The notes: a model not told the origin generated them from the letters alone. A stretch of DNA of 64,000 nt from a methanogenic archaeon mixed culture ISO4-G1 (GCA_001563305.1 CP013703.1:558001-622000); one strand, 5' to 3'. Counted from the first letter of the stretch, positions 9,302-19,589 are shown. Program-made: numbers and translations.

Positions 9302-12300
9302 ATGGTTATGCCAACAAGGTTCAGGATGGTCTTCATCTCCATCATCGAGAACGACCCAGATCAGCTGCAGAAGGTCCTGGAGGGCCTGGGGGATGAATTC
9401 GGGGTGGACGTCGATTTCTACGGCATCTATTCAGAGGATGCCGACGAGGACCTGTTGGTCTACCACGAGCTCGTGCAGCGTACGAAGCAGGCGGATTTCG
9501 TCTATGTTCGCTGCATGGGTGATATCAACCGTTTCAAGCGCTGGGAGAAGTACGAGCCCATCCTGAGGGAGATCAAGGGATATCCGGTGGTCTTCTCAGG
9601 CAACATGGATCTCAACGTCATACTGAGGGAAATCTTCCGCGGGAACGACAACGAGTACCGCGAGCTGTTCTCCTACTCCCGCGACAGGTGCCCGGAGAAC
9701 GACAAGGGCCTCATCTGGTGGGTCATGAATAAGCTGGGATTCGTCACGAAGCATCCCGACCCGCCGGTAACGCACCGCCTGTTCGGGGTATATCACAAGG
9801 GCATGCCCGACGACATCACCAAGGAGGATTACATCAAGACCCTGGACCCGGAGAAGCTGACCATAGGTGTGGTGTTCACAACGAACAACTGGATCTACGG
9901 GACCATGGAGCACATCGATGCGATCATCGACGAGGTCGAACGCCAGGGCATGAACGCATTCCCCATATTCCTCTCGGGATTCTCCAGGGAGATGGAGGGA
10001 GGGGTCGGAGGTGTCTTGGAGAGATTCTTCACCCAGGGCGGCAAGCCCCTGGTATCGGCGATAATCTCCACCACCAGGCTGAGCATCGACCATGGGGAGC
10101 ACGACAGGTGCCTGGACGAGTGGAACTTCTACAGGAACAAACTGAACGTGCCCGTAATCTACGGACTCGGTGTCCAGGGCAAATACCAAGATTTCGAGGA
10201 CGACAAGATCGGACTCGCCAAGAGGGACATGCAGATGAACGTCATCTATCCTGAGCTGGAAGGATGCATCATAGGCGTGCCGGTCGCATACAAATCGAGG
10301 GTCGGGGGCTCGATGCGCTATCTACCGATCCCAGAACGCATAGGGCACATCGTCCGTCTCGCCAACGCATGGGGGCGCCTGTACAGGAAGCCGGTCGGCG
10401 AGAGGAAGGTCGCCATCCTTATGTGGCAGTCCCGTCCCAATTCCGGGAACATCGGAGGGGCGGCAGGATTGGACACGCCGGAGAGTGTGGCGGAGATGCT
10501 CAAGACGTTCAGCGCAGAGGGGTACAAGGTGGAGAACGTCCCCGAGAACGGAAGGCAGCTGATCGACGAGATCCTCAACGGGGTCACCAACGACCTCGAG
10601 AACATGTCCCCGGAGACGGTCCGTGAGAGGGCGGTCGACATGATCCCCGCATCCGACTACAAGGGGCAGTTCGTCCGCATCCCCGCATGGGACCAGGAAC
10701 AGATGGTCGAACAGTGGGGAGAGCCTCCGGGAACGATATGCGTGGACCGCAACGATGTGATTGTGCCAGGCATCATAAAGGGCAACATATTCATCGGCTA
10801 TCAGCCGCTGAGGGGATGGGCCGAGAAGATGGAGCAGAACATCCATGACCCCGTCCTCTTCGCACAGCATCAGTACCTCGCTTACTACAGGTGGCTGAAG
10901 GAAACCTTCGGCGCCGACATGATATTCCACATGGGTACCCACGGTACCATAGAGTGGCTCCCCGGGAAGAACGTAGGTATGTCACAGAAATGCGACCCGG
11001 ACGTGGTCCTGGACGGCATACCGAACATCTATCCCTACATCGTGGACGATCCCGGTGAGGGCATCCAGTGCAAGCGCAGGATAGAATCTGTGCTCATAGG
11101 GCACATGCCGCCCACCATGGCCAGGGCCGACTCCTACGAGGAGCTGGATGAGGTCAATGTTCTGTTGCAGGACCTGCTGAAGATGGGCAGGGATGCGGAT
11201 CCCGACAGGAGGAAGGAGGCCATCAGGTGCATCTACGAGGCCGCCAAGAAGAACAACCTCTTGAAGGACCTGGAGATCACGGAGGAGAACGATCCCGGGG
11301 CAGAAGGGTTCGAGCCGTATATCATCCCGCTCCACGAGTACATCGAGGAGGTCAAGGACGCTCTGGTCAGGTCTGACATGCATATCCTGGGAAGGGCTCC
11401 CAGGGACCACCACTTCGACGAGATGGTCTATTCCATCATGCGTCTCGACAACGGGGACGTGATGTCCCTGCGCGACGCCTATGCGCTCAACCAGGGGTTC
11501 GATATCCAAGAGGCGCTGGAAGCGCCGTCGGAGATGTGTTCCACCGGGGAGATCAACTCCGAGGCGATCGCACGCGTCAACCAGGAATTGATGGACTTAC
11601 TGCTGTGGATGAGGCAGGACGGCTATGATTCCGAGAGGACGATCAAGCACGTCGGCAAGGTCTCCGAGGATCTGGAGAAATCGCTCCGCTTCGTCTGCGA
11701 CACCCTTGCGCCGAACATCATGCGCATGACGGACGAGATGTCCCACATGGCCGACGGCCTCAGGGGAGAGCACGTTGTGCCAGGCCCCTCGGGTGCACCC
11801 ACCCGCGGAGGGGCGCAGCTGCTCCCGATGGGAAGGAACTTCTATTCATTGGACCCGGACACCATCCCCACCCATACGGCATGGGAGATCGGAAAGAGGA
11901 TGGCGGACCAGATGATTCAGCGTTACGTCGACGAGAAGGGCGAGTATCCGAGGGAGATCGGATTCGTCATCTGGGCGACGGACACCATGAAGACGTACGG
12001 CGACGACGTCGCATACATCCTGTGGCTCCTGGGAGTGAAACCAGTGTGGGCGCGCACCGGAGGACAGGTCATCGATCTGGAAGTGGTACCGCTGAGCGAA
12101 CTGGGAAGGCCCCGTGTGGACGTCACCGTGAACATAACGGGATTGTTCAGGGACACGTTCCCCAACCTCATCGACGTGATAGACCAGGCGGTCAATCTCA
12201 TCGCGGACCTGGACGAATCCGACGAGGACAACGCCCTGGCGGCGAACCTGAGGAAGGACGTGGTCGAGGGGATCATCAGCGGACTGTCACCGGACGAGGC

Positions 12301-13048
12301 CCGCAGGCGCAACGCCGTCAGGGTGTTCGGTGCCCCTCCGGGAGGATACGGTACCGGCGTCAACAAGGCGATAGGAGCGAGCACATGGGACACCGTGGAG
12401 GATCTGGCCAATGTGTATCTCGACTGGTGCAGCAACGGTTATTCCAGGGGACACTTCGGAGAGAAGATGAAGGACGAGTTCGTCAGGCGCTTCAGCAACG
12501 TCGAGGTCACCATCAAGAACATGCCCGACAGGGAGGTGGACCTCCTTGACTGCGACGATGTCTACGAGTACCTGGGAGGGATGAACTCCTTCGTCCGCGC
12601 GTACGGGAAGCACAAGGACACCTTCGCCACATACATGGGCGACGATTCCGATCCCAAGAAGTCCAAGACCCGCAGCACCCAGCAGGAACTCAGATACGTG
12701 TTCCGCAGCAAGGTCCTGAACCCCAAGTTCATCAACGGTCTGAAGGAGCACGGGTACCGCGGCGCCGGGGACATGGCCAACATCACCGAGTACACCATGG
12801 CATGGGATGCCACATCGGACATCGGCGAGGATTGGATGTACGAGGGCCTCTCGGACAAGTTCCTGTTCGACCAGGACACCAAGGAGTGGATGCTGGACTG
12901 CAACCCCTACGCCATGATGAACATCATCAACCGCCTCGAGGAGGCCATCAACCGCGGACTGTGGGATGCCACCGACGAGTACAAGGAGAAGCTCAAGGAC
13001 CTCTACATGGAAGTGGAGGAGAGGATAGAGGACCTCACCGACAGGTGA
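9302..13048 (+). CDS. cobN: CobN-like cobaltochelatase / Mg-chelatase large subunit
   Basis: A 1248-residue CobN/BchH-family protein. CobN inserts cobalt into the corrin ring using ATP with smaller AAA+ partners; no partner is in this window. Diagnostic stretches include SRPNSGNIGGAAGLDTPESV, FHMGTHGTIEWLPGKNVG, PGGYGTGVNKAIGASTWD and RPRVDVTVNITGLFRDTFPN. Methyl-dependent methanogens need large amounts of corrinoid for their methyltransferases, which fits the methyltransferase gene at 54.4 kb. A second in-frame ATG at 9308 is an alternative start, and a TATA-like AT stretch about 25 nt upstream fits either. Confidence 0.9.
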   Translation: MVMPTRFRMVFISIIENDPDQLQKVLEGLGDEFGVDVDFYGIYSEDADEDLLVYHELVQRTKQADFVYVRCMGDINRFKRWEKYEPILREIKGYPVVFSGNMDLNVILREIFRGNDNEYRELFSYSRDRCPENDKGLIWWVMNKLGFVTKHPDPPVTHRLFGVYHKGMPDDITKEDYIKTLDPEKLTIGVVFTTNNWIYGTMEHIDAIIDEVERQGMNAFPIFLSGFSREMEGGVGGVLERFFTQGGKPLVSAIISTTRLSIDHGEHDRCLDEWNFYRNKLNVPVIYGLGVQGKYQDFEDDKIGLAKRDMQMNVIYPELEGCIIGVPVAYKSRVGGSMRYLPIPERIGHIVRLANAWGRLYRKPVGERKVAILMWQSRPNSGNIGGAAGLDTPESVAEMLKTFSAEGYKVENVPENGRQLIDEILNGVTNDLENMSPETVRERAVDMIPASDYKGQFVRIPAWDQEQMVEQWGEPPGTICVDRNDVIVPGIIKGNIFIGYQPLRGWAEKMEQNIHDPVLFAQHQYLAYYRWLKETFGADMIFHMGTHGTIEWLPGKNVGMSQKCDPDVVLDGIPNIYPYIVDDPGEGIQCKRRIESVLIGHMPPTMARADSYEELDEVNVLLQDLLKMGRDADPDRRKEAIRCIYEAAKKNNLLKDLEITEENDPGAEGFEPYIIPLHEYIEEVKDALVRSDMHILGRAPRDHHFDEMVYSIMRLDNGDVMSLRDAYALNQGFDIQEALEAPSEMCSTGEINSEAIARVNQELMDLLLWMRQDGYDSERTIKHVGKVSEDLEKSLRFVCDTLAPNIMRMTDEMSHMADGLRGEHVVPGPSGAPTRGGAQLLPMGRNFYSLDPDTIPTHTAWEIGKRMADQMIQRYVDEKGEYPREIGFVIWATDTMKTYGDDVAYILWLLGVKPVWARTGGQVIDLEVVPLSELGRPRVDVTVNITGLFRDTFPNLIDVIDQAVNLIADLDESDEDNALAANLRKDVVEGIISGLSPDEARRRNAVRVFGAPPGGYGTGVNKAIGASTWDTVEDLANVYLDWCSNGYSRGHFGEKMKDEFVRRFSNVEVTIKNMPDREVDLLDCDDVYEYLGGMNSFVRAYGKHKDTFATYMGDDSDPKKSKTRSTQQELRYVFRSKVLNPKFINGLKEHGYRGAGDMANITEYTMAWDATSDIGEDWMYEGLSDKFLFDQDTKEWMLDCNPYAMMNIINRLEEAINRGLWDATDEYKEKLKDLYMEVEERIEDLTDR

Positions 13049-13117
13049 TCGGAGGGCTCTCCTCCATCCCACTTTTTATTTATCTTAATCGGATACGCGC
13101 GTTCAGTACGTGATTGT

Positions 13118-14050
13118 ATGGACGGCGAATGGGTCAAGATAGCGGCACCGGCAACCTCTGCCAACATTGGAGCGGGATTCGATACCTTCGGTATCGCGTT
13201 CGAGGGACCGTGCGACATCATCGAGGGAAGGAGGACTGAGTCCGGAATCAGGATCGTGGAGGTCAGCGGACCCGGGTCCTGCAGCATCCCCCTGGACCCC
13301 GACAAGAATTCCGTCAGCATCGCCGCCAAGGAGGTCCTGAAGATGGCTGGGGAGGACTTCGGCATCGACATAAGGATCACCAAGGGGATCAGGCCCTGCA
13401 GCGGAATGGGTTCTTCCGGAGCATCCGCGTCCGGAGGTGCGTATCTCGCCCATGTTCTGACCGGTGAGAAGCTCTCCATGAACGACGTCATCATCGCGGC
13501 GGCAACCGCTGAGGGAGTGACCTCGGGAGGGTTCCACGCTGACAACGTCGCACCGTGCATTCTGGGAGGATTCACCATCATCAGGTCCAACAAGCCCCTG
13601 GACGTCATGTCCGTGAAGCCTCCGGCGAACCTCGGTATCGTGGCGGCATTGCCGGACGTCCTCGTGCCCACGAAGGACGCCAGAGCGGTGCTCCCCAAGG
13701 AGGTAGCCCTCAAGGACATGGTGTTCCACATCGGTCACGCGTCATCGTTGGTCTATGCGATGATGGCAGGCGACATCGACCTGATCGGAAGGTCCATCGC
13801 GGATGCGGTCATCGAGCCTGCGAGGACCAAGCTCGTCCCCCACATCAGGGAGGCCGAGGAAGCGGCGAAGGCCAACGGTGCGATATCATCGTGCATCGGC
13901 GGTTCCGGACCGTGCATTCTATCACTTTTCAACAAGGACAAGACCGACGGAAAGGCGATCGCGGCCGCCGTGGAGAAGGTCTATTCCGAAAGCGGAATGA
14001 AATGCGATACCTGGATCACGAACTGCGGTCTCGGATGCAGGAGGATTTGA
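13118..14050 (+). CDS. thrB: Homoserine kinase
   Basis: A 310-residue GHMP-family kinase that phosphorylates homoserine for threonine synthesis. Motif 1 is ATSANIGAGFDTFGIAFEGP near the N-terminus; the ATP-binding motif 2 GMGSSGASASGGAYLAH lies at about residues 96-112; the third GHMP motif is SCIGGSGPCILSLF near 260. It is one base from the threonine synthase gene, so the pair forms a thrBC operon. A T-rich stretch after cobN (about 13070-13080) probably ends the previous transcript. Confidence 0.93.
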   Translation: MDGEWVKIAAPATSANIGAGFDTFGIAFEGPCDIIEGRRTESGIRIVEVSGPGSCSIPLDPDKNSVSIAAKEVLKMAGEDFGIDIRITKGIRPCSGMGSSGASASGGAYLAHVLTGEKLSMNDVIIAAATAEGVTSGGFHADNVAPCILGGFTIIRSNKPLDVMSVKPPANLGIVAALPDVLVPTKDARAVLPKEVALKDMVFHIGHASSLVYAMMAGDIDLIGRSIADAVIEPARTKLVPHIREAEEAAKANGAISSCIGGSGPCILSLFNKDKTDGKAIAAAVEKVYSESGMKCDTWITNCGLGCRRI

Positions 14051-14051
14051 A

Positions 14052-15269
14052 ATGGCAGCACACAAAGTAATATGCTGGGACTGCGGCGTCGAGGTCGACG
14101 ACCCCTTCGTCAACACCTGTCCCAAATGCGGCGGTCTCCTGACCGTCAAGATGGATCTGGAGAACCTCAAGGGAATGAAGCCCAAGGACCTTCACAACGT
14201 CCCCATCGGAGTCTGGAGGTACGCACCCTTCATGCCCGTCGACCCCGCCCACAAGGTGTCGATCCAGGAGGGAGGAACCCCCCTGTACTCGACCCAGGCG
14301 CTCGGAGAGGCCATCGGATGCAAGAACACCTTCGTGAAGTTCGAGGGACTCAACCCCACCGGATCCTTCAAGGACAGGGGAATGACCATCGGAGTCTCCC
14401 ACGCAAAGGAGCTGGGAGCGAAGGTCGTCGGATGCGCATCCACGGGAAATACATCTGCGGCCCTTGCCGCCTATGCGGCCAAGGCAGGCATGAAGTGCGC
14501 TGTGTTCCTCCCCTCGGGAAAGGTCGCGATGGGTAAGCTGGCACAGGCGCTCTTCTTCGGTGCCAAGGTGCTGTCCATCGACGGCAACTTCGACGATGCC
14601 CTCGCACTCGCCAGGAAGATGGCGGACGAGAGGAAGCTGTACCTCCTGAACTCGATCAACCCCTACAGGCCCGAGGGTCAGAAGTCTGTCCTCTTCGAGA
14701 TTATGGACCAGCTCTGCTACGAGGTCCCTGACAGGGTCATCCTGCCTGTCGGGAACGCGGCCAACATCTGGGCCGTCTACAAGGCATGCATGGAGCTGAA
14801 GGAGGTCGGATGGATCGATAAGGTCCCCAAGCTCACAGGAATCCAGGCGGCCGGATCGGCACCCGTCGCAAGGGCGTTCGCGGCGAAGAACGACAACTTC
14901 GAGCCCGAACTGAACCCCGAGACCGTCGCCACCGCGATCAGGATCGGAAACCCTGTCAGCGGAAGGAAGGCACTGAAGGCCATCTACTCCACCGGCGGTT
15001 ACTGCACCACCGTCACCGACGAGGAGATCATCGCAGCACAGCAGCTCCTCGGAAGGAAGGAGGGTGTCTGCGTGGAGCCCGCATCCGCAGCATCCGTCGC
15101 AGGACTCAAGAAGCTCATCGAGCTCGGAGTCGCCGACAAGGACGAGCGCGTGGTCTGCATCTGTACCGGTAACGGACTCAAGGACCCCGACACGATCATC
15201 AACAACTGTGCGCCCCCCATAAAGTGCGGTAACTCGGTGGCGGACGTAGAGAAGATCCTGTCCCAGTGA
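14052..15269 (+). CDS. thrC: Threonine synthase
   Basis: A PLP enzyme of 405 residues converting phosphohomoserine to threonine. An N-terminal zinc ribbon (CWDCGVEVDD and CPKCGG) precedes the fold-II PLP domain. The Schiff-base Lys lies in NPTGSFKDRGMT (about residue 102) and the phosphate-binding loop is the glycine-rich LPVGNAANIW region. The archaeal type with the zinc ribbon is expected here. It ends convergently against hel308 with no gap. Confidence 0.94.
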   Translation: MAAHKVICWDCGVEVDDPFVNTCPKCGGLLTVKMDLENLKGMKPKDLHNVPIGVWRYAPFMPVDPAHKVSIQEGGTPLYSTQALGEAIGCKNTFVKFEGLNPTGSFKDRGMTIGVSHAKELGAKVVGCASTGNTSAALAAYAAKAGMKCAVFLPSGKVAMGKLAQALFFGAKVLSIDGNFDDALALARKMADERKLYLLNSINPYRPEGQKSVLFEIMDQLCYEVPDRVILPVGNAANIWAVYKACMELKEVGWIDKVPKLTGIQAAGSAPVARAFAAKNDNFEPELNPETVATAIRIGNPVSGRKALKAIYSTGGYCTTVTDEEIIAAQQLLGRKEGVCVEPASAASVAGLKKLIELGVADKDERVVCICTGNGLKDPDTIINNCAPPIKCGNSVADVEKILSQ

Positions 15270-17549
15270 TCAGAAATCGAAGAGGTTGGTCTGCTTAGGA
15301 CCATCCTCTTCCACCTTTTCCTCTTTCTTACCTTTCTTAGGCTCTTCGGTATCTGGCACTGCGCCGTATTCGGCCGCCATCTCCTCGAACATCGCTTCTT
15401 CCTCAGAGGGTGCGTACTCCCTTGTGGGCTGAGATGTCCTTCCGGCCTGTTCCTTCATCTTCGATGCGAGGACGGAACCGATCTTGGGGATGTTGGCGAG
15501 CTCGTTGACATCCGCCGCGGCGACGTCGGCTTTGGTGCGGATGCCCTTGTCGAAGAGGATCCTGGCCCTGTTGCGTCCCACGCCCCTGAACGATACGAGC
15601 TCCATGAGCTCCTCCTTGACACCGTACCTTACACGGGTCATCAGGGGCCTGATCTTCCTTATGGCGTCCGGGTTGAACATGTATGCGATCTCGCTCATGG
15701 CGTAGATTATCCAATCCATCATGTCGATCCTGGAACGGATGTCGCCGGGTCCGATGCCCATGACATCGGTGAGGGTGTCCTCATCGGTCTCCTCGATCCA
15801 GTCATATATCAGCAGCGCCACCTTCAGGTCGCTGTTGACGTATTCCAGATCGTAATCCTCAATGTCGTCGGGGTCGACCAGCATGTGCTCCCAGATCTCG
15901 TCCGAAACCCTGTCCAGCCTCTCCTTGTCGGACTTCTTGGGATACATCCCCAGCACATCGGGGGTCATCGCAGCCGCCAGCAGTATCGGAAGCACTTCGG
16001 TGTCATCGTCGATCTTCGTGACGGCCTCCTTCAGGATCGAGGCGGAGGCCGGATCGATGTACAGGTCGGATACGCGCTTCCCGAAAGTGGTGGCCCTGAT
16101 GGAATCGCCGTCGGATTTGGCCATGTCCTCGGCTATCAGCGAATTTACTATGTTCTCCACAACGCTCTCGATTCCGAACATCTGCGAGACCGTCCCGAAG
16201 AACGTCTCCTTGAGGAAATCTATGATGCCCTCCTCGGAGTCGGCATCGCCCGTGGCCAAAAGACCCAGCACATGGCTTCTGAGCACCTTCTCGTTGAAGA
16301 GCTTGGATGTGAGGCGTTCGGTCTCGTGGTCCACGTAATCCTCCATGAGGTGCTCGAAGTCCAACTGATTCTTCGCTATCAGGACGGCCTCCCCGTACGG
16401 GTCGTAGCCCGGTCTTCCGGCACGTCCGCACATCTGCTTGATCTCCATGACGGAGATCGGCGAGTTCCCGTAATTGGTCTCGAAACGGGAAGTGTCCCTG
16501 ACGATGACCCTCCTCGCTGGGAGGTTGATTCCCGCCGCCAGCGTGGGGGTGGCGACTATGCATTTAATCTGGCCGTTCCTGAAGTTGTTCTCGACATACT
16601 TCCTCTGCCTGTACGTGAGTCCGGCGTTGTGGAAGGCTATGCCGCACTTGACGCAGGATGAGAGCTTCCTTCCCGTGGCAGTGGATTCGGAGTCACCCTC
16701 GAGCAGATCCATCTCTTGTTTGGAAAGTGTTCTCCCGGCCAGCTCGCTCATCTTCTTGGAGTATTTGACGGCAAGCGATTCCGTGGAACGTCTTGAGTTG
16801 ACGAACACCAGGCTCTGTCCTCCGTCCTCGACTGCTTGTTTAACAAGGCTCCAGACATCCTCGCCGTCCGACTGGACGGGCCTGGTGGTGCAGTCGTCGA
16901 ACTCGATCTCGCCGTTGTAGTAGACGCCCTCCTTCAGGGGGATCGGGCGCCAATCGCTCTCTATAAGTTTGGCATGGAGCCATTCGGCCAGGTCGAACGC
17001 GTTGGACATCGTTGCGGACAGGGCTATGATCTGGATGTCCCTGTTCCTGCGCATGAGTTTGGTCAGGGTCACTTCCAGCGTGGGCCCCCTGCCGGGGTCG
17101 TGGATCATATGGACCTCGTCCGCGATGACCAGACCCACATCCTCGATCCATCTGCTACCGTGGCGGATCATCGAATCCGCCTTCTCCGATGTCGCTACGA
17201 CTACGTCGGCATCCTCAAGTCCCCTGTCGTCCGAGTCAAGGTCCCCGGTGCTCATGTGGGTCCTGATACCGAGGCTCGAGAATCTGTCGAAATCCTCCTT
17301 CTTCTCCGATGCCAGGGCTTTCAGGGGGACTATGTAGAGCACCCTCTTGTGCCTCTCCGTCATCATCTGGAGGGCAGGGATGTAACCTATCAGCGACTTA
17401 CCGCTGGCGGTGGGGATGGCCGCGACGATGTTGTGACCTTGCAAAGCCACCGGTATGGCCTCGGCCTGGGGCGGGTGCAGGTTGACGAAGCCGGCTCCCA
17501 TCAGGGCCTCTGCCACCCTGTCGGAAATCTCCAGTTCGTCGACCCTCAT
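15270..17549 (-). CDS. hel308: Hel308 superfamily 2 DNA helicase
   Basis: A Ski2-like ATP-dependent 3'-5' DNA helicase acting at stalled replication forks. The 759 residues show motif I IPTASGKSLIGY, DEVH box DEVHMIHD, motif III SATMSN and motif VI MCGRAGRPG. A helix-hairpin-helix ratchet region follows (FRGVGRNRARILFDKG). The C-terminus ends QTNLFDF, a PCNA-interaction (PIP) motif. The start at 17549 (MRVDELEISDRVAEAL) is preferred over a longer frame because the extra N-terminal residues overlap the upstream gene. It lies 5 bp after that gene. Confidence 0.92.
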   Translation of the reverse strand: MRVDELEISDRVAEALMGAGFVNLHPPQAEAIPVALQGHNIVAAIPTASGKSLIGYIPALQMMTERHKRVLYIVPLKALASEKKEDFDRFSSLGIRTHMSTGDLDSDDRGLEDADVVVATSEKADSMIRHGSRWIEDVGLVIADEVHMIHDPGRGPTLEVTLTKLMRRNRDIQIIALSATMSNAFDLAEWLHAKLIESDWRPIPLKEGVYYNGEIEFDDCTTRPVQSDGEDVWSLVKQAVEDGGQSLVFVNSRRSTESLAVKYSKKMSELAGRTLSKQEMDLLEGDSESTATGRKLSSCVKCGIAFHNAGLTYRQRKYVENNFRNGQIKCIVATPTLAAGINLPARRVIVRDTSRFETNYGNSPISVMEIKQMCGRAGRPGYDPYGEAVLIAKNQLDFEHLMEDYVDHETERLTSKLFNEKVLRSHVLGLLATGDADSEEGIIDFLKETFFGTVSQMFGIESVVENIVNSLIAEDMAKSDGDSIRATTFGKRVSDLYIDPASASILKEAVTKIDDDTEVLPILLAAAMTPDVLGMYPKKSDKERLDRVSDEIWEHMLVDPDDIEDYDLEYVNSDLKVALLIYDWIEETDEDTLTDVMGIGPGDIRSRIDMMDWIIYAMSEIAYMFNPDAIRKIRPLMTRVRYGVKEELMELVSFRGVGRNRARILFDKGIRTKADVAAADVNELANIPKIGSVLASKMKEQAGRTSQPTREYAPSEEEAMFEEMAAEYGAVPDTEEPKKGKKEEKVEEDGPKQTNLFDF

Positions 17550-17554
17550 CTGGA

Positions 17555-18118
17555 TCACTGTTCGCAGAGTTCCCTTATGAGCTCCTCGATCCTGTCGGCG
17601 TTCTCGTTGCCGACACGCGCACCGTTCCTCTCGAGATAGACCCAGTTCCTGCGTTCGCACTCCTCCTTGAACTCGGGATTCGTGACCGCGATGAGCTTCC
17701 CGTCGGCGATGCCATTGTATTCGAGGAAGAGCCTGAACATCTCCTTGGGGATGCAGAAGATGACCTTGTCGAAGGGCCTGGTCAGATACGAGACCTGCTC
17801 CACGTAATTCTTCTCCTTGTCCACGGCGATGTAGTCCTCCTTGGACTCCATGACCTTGTCGTAGCCGGTGACCATGTAGTTGCCGGGTGTGAACCCGTAG
17901 TGCGTCGTGATCACTCCGTATGATACGTCGCAGAGCTTGTTGCCCTTGCTGTCCTTGGCGGTGTCCAGGCGGGCGACCAATTTCTTGACTTCGGTGGCGC
18001 GTCCCTCGAACATCTCGAACGCGGAGAGGAGCCTGTTCTTGTCCTTGAATACGGTCGAGTCGTTGGTGACGATCAGGATGCGCTTGCTCATGTGGAGATC
18101 TGTCATTAACTTGGTCAT
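17555..18118 (-). CDS. Uncharacterised 187-residue protein between hypD and hel308
   Basis: I do not recognise this protein with confidence. It starts MTKLMTDLHMSKRILIVTND and contains YGVITTHYGFTPGNYMVTGYDKVM, which loosely recalls the YaaA/DUF6884 pattern (a strand ending in a hydroxyl or Gly-rich turn before a YD motif). That resemblance is weak. The C-terminus is charged and helical. There are no membrane segments or metal motifs. It is 2 bp downstream of hypD and 5 bp upstream of hel308 on the same strand, so it is probably cotranscribed with both. Confidence 0.75.
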   Translation of the reverse strand: MTKLMTDLHMSKRILIVTNDSTVFKDKNRLLSAFEMFEGRATEVKKLVARLDTAKDSKGNKLCDVSYGVITTHYGFTPGNYMVTGYDKVMESKEDYIAVDKEKNYVEQVSYLTRPFDKVIFCIPKEMFRLFLEYNGIADGKLIAVTNPEFKEECERRNWVYLERNGARVGNENADRIEELIRELCEQ

Positions 18119-18120
18119 GT

Positions 18121-19212
18121 TCACAGCCTCTTGTTTCCTAGTCTGAATGCGATGCTGCAGTTGCCTTCCGCGGATACCATGCAGGGGCCCATCGGGTTGC
18201 TGGGCTTGCAGACCTTTCCGAACATCGGGCACTGCTCCGATCTTATGATTCCCCTCAGGACGTCCCCGCACTTGCATCCGTTGGCCTCGGCGGCGACCTC
18301 GGGAGTGTTCTTCAGGATGTCCTCGTGGACCTTCGTCGCGTCGTGGTCGGCAAACTCGGGTTTGAGGGCTAGGGCGGACTTCGGGACCAGGGGGAATCCC
18401 CTCCAGTGGCGGTCCACCGGTACGAACGTGTCCTCGATGAGCTGCATCGCCTTGGGGTTGCCTTCCGGCCTTACGAGCCTGGTGTATTCGTTCTCGACCT
18501 CGTGCCTGCCGTCCCTGATCTGCTTGCAGAGCATGTAGACCGACATGAGGAGGTCCAGCGGTTCGAATCCCGATACCACCTGGGGCATGTTGTAGGGCCC
18601 CTGGGAGAAGGGTTCGAACATCTTGGTCCCGGTGACCACGGCCACATGGCCGGGTTCGATGAGCCCCTGGATGCGGTTCTCCCCGAGGTCGAAGATGGTC
18701 TTGAGCACAGGGGGGCAGATCCTGTGGCAGCTGTATATGCTGAAGTTCTCGGGGCAGTTGTCCTTGTGGAGGGGGACGCATGTGGAGGGCGCTGTGGTCT
18801 CGAAACCGACGCCGACGAACACCAGGGGTTTGTCCGGCTGGTCCCTTGCCATGGCAACGGCGTCGTCGATGGAGTAGACGATCCTTACGTCCGCGCCGTC
18901 GGCCTTCGCCTGGAAGAGGGATCCGATGGTGGTGGGGACCCTCATCAGATCTCCGAACGCGGTCACGGTGACCCCGTTCCTGGCGAGGGTGATTGCATCC
19001 GCGATCTCTTGGCTGGTCGTCACGCAGACCGGGCATCCCGGTCCCTGCGCGATCTCGATACCGACATCGTTGAGCATCTGCTCCAGTCCGAACCTCACGA
19101 TGGTGTCCTGGTGCGTTCCGCAGATGTGCATGAACTTAGCATGCACGCCCATGTCCTTGATCCCCTGGAGGATCTTCTTCGCCGTCTCCTCGTCCCTGTA
19201 CTTGAACATCAT
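18121..19212 (-). CDS. hypD: Hydrogenase maturation protein HypD
   Basis: HypD, with HypC, carries the Fe(CN)2CO unit for [NiFe]-hydrogenase assembly. The 363-residue protein has the cluster and active-site cysteines: FMHICGTHQ near residue 25, GPGCPVCVT near 55, and the C-terminal set GCKCGDVLRG, EQCPMFGKVC and GPCMVSAEGNC. The start at 19212 (MMFKYRDEE) overlaps the hypA stop (ATGA). A four-residue-later ATG is the alternative. Only hypA of the other hyp genes is adjacent; hypC, E and F are not in the window. Confidence 0.94.
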   Translation of the reverse strand: MMFKYRDEETAKKILQGIKDMGVHAKFMHICGTHQDTIVRFGLEQMLNDVGIEIAQGPGCPVCVTTSQEIADAITLARNGVTVTAFGDLMRVPTTIGSLFQAKADGADVRIVYSIDDAVAMARDQPDKPLVFVGVGFETTAPSTCVPLHKDNCPENFSIYSCHRICPPVLKTIFDLGENRIQGLIEPGHVAVVTGTKMFEPFSQGPYNMPQVVSGFEPLDLLMSVYMLCKQIRDGRHEVENEYTRLVRPEGNPKAMQLIEDTFVPVDRHWRGFPLVPKSALALKPEFADHDATKVHEDILKNTPEVAAEANGCKCGDVLRGIIRSEQCPMFGKVCKPSNPMGPCMVSAEGNCSIAFRLGNKRL

Positions 19213-19589
19213 TCTGCCTCCTCGATGTCCATGCATTTGACAACGCATGACTGCCCTTTGGTGACCTTCACCGACCCGCCGCACTTTGGGCAGGCCAGGA
19301 TGGGTATGGAATGTGTGTCGAAGTCCGGATCCGATATGACATTGGCCGGACCTTCGTAGCCGCACGAATCGCAGACCAGTTCGATGGGTTCCTTCTCGAT
19401 TATGAACTCGGAACCCTCTAGGATGGTGCCGCGGGTCACTATCTCGTATGCGAAGGACATCTGCTCCTCGCCGAGATTGGTGAGGTCCCCGATCCTAACG
19501 GTGATGCTGTTGACCTTGGTGACGTTGTATTTCTGCAATTCCCTGATGGTCGCATCGACAAGAGTGGATACTACTGAGACTTCGTGCAC
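19209..19589 (-). CDS. hypA: Hydrogenase/urease nickel incorporation protein HypA (GTG start)
   Basis: A nickel chaperone of 126 residues. The start is the GTG at 19589: this gives Met-His-Glu at the N-terminus, the invariant HypA nickel-binding motif in which His2 and the amino terminus coordinate nickel. Longer frames with upstream ATG would bury it. The structural zinc site is visible as CDSCGY and CPKCGG in the C-terminal third. It overlaps hypD by 4 bases and is the first gene of the hypAD operon. Confidence 0.92.
   Translation of the reverse strand: MHEVSVVSTLVDATIRELQKYNVTKVNSITVRIGDLTNLGEEQMSFAYEIVTRGTILEGSEFIIEKEPIELVCDSCGYEGPANVISDPDFDTHSIPILACPKCGGSVKVTKGQSCVVKCMDIEEAE

Noticed and set aside
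18541-18570. tRNA T-loop-like GGTTCGAATCC
   Set aside because: It lies inside the hypD coding sequence and no cloverleaf can be drawn around it.
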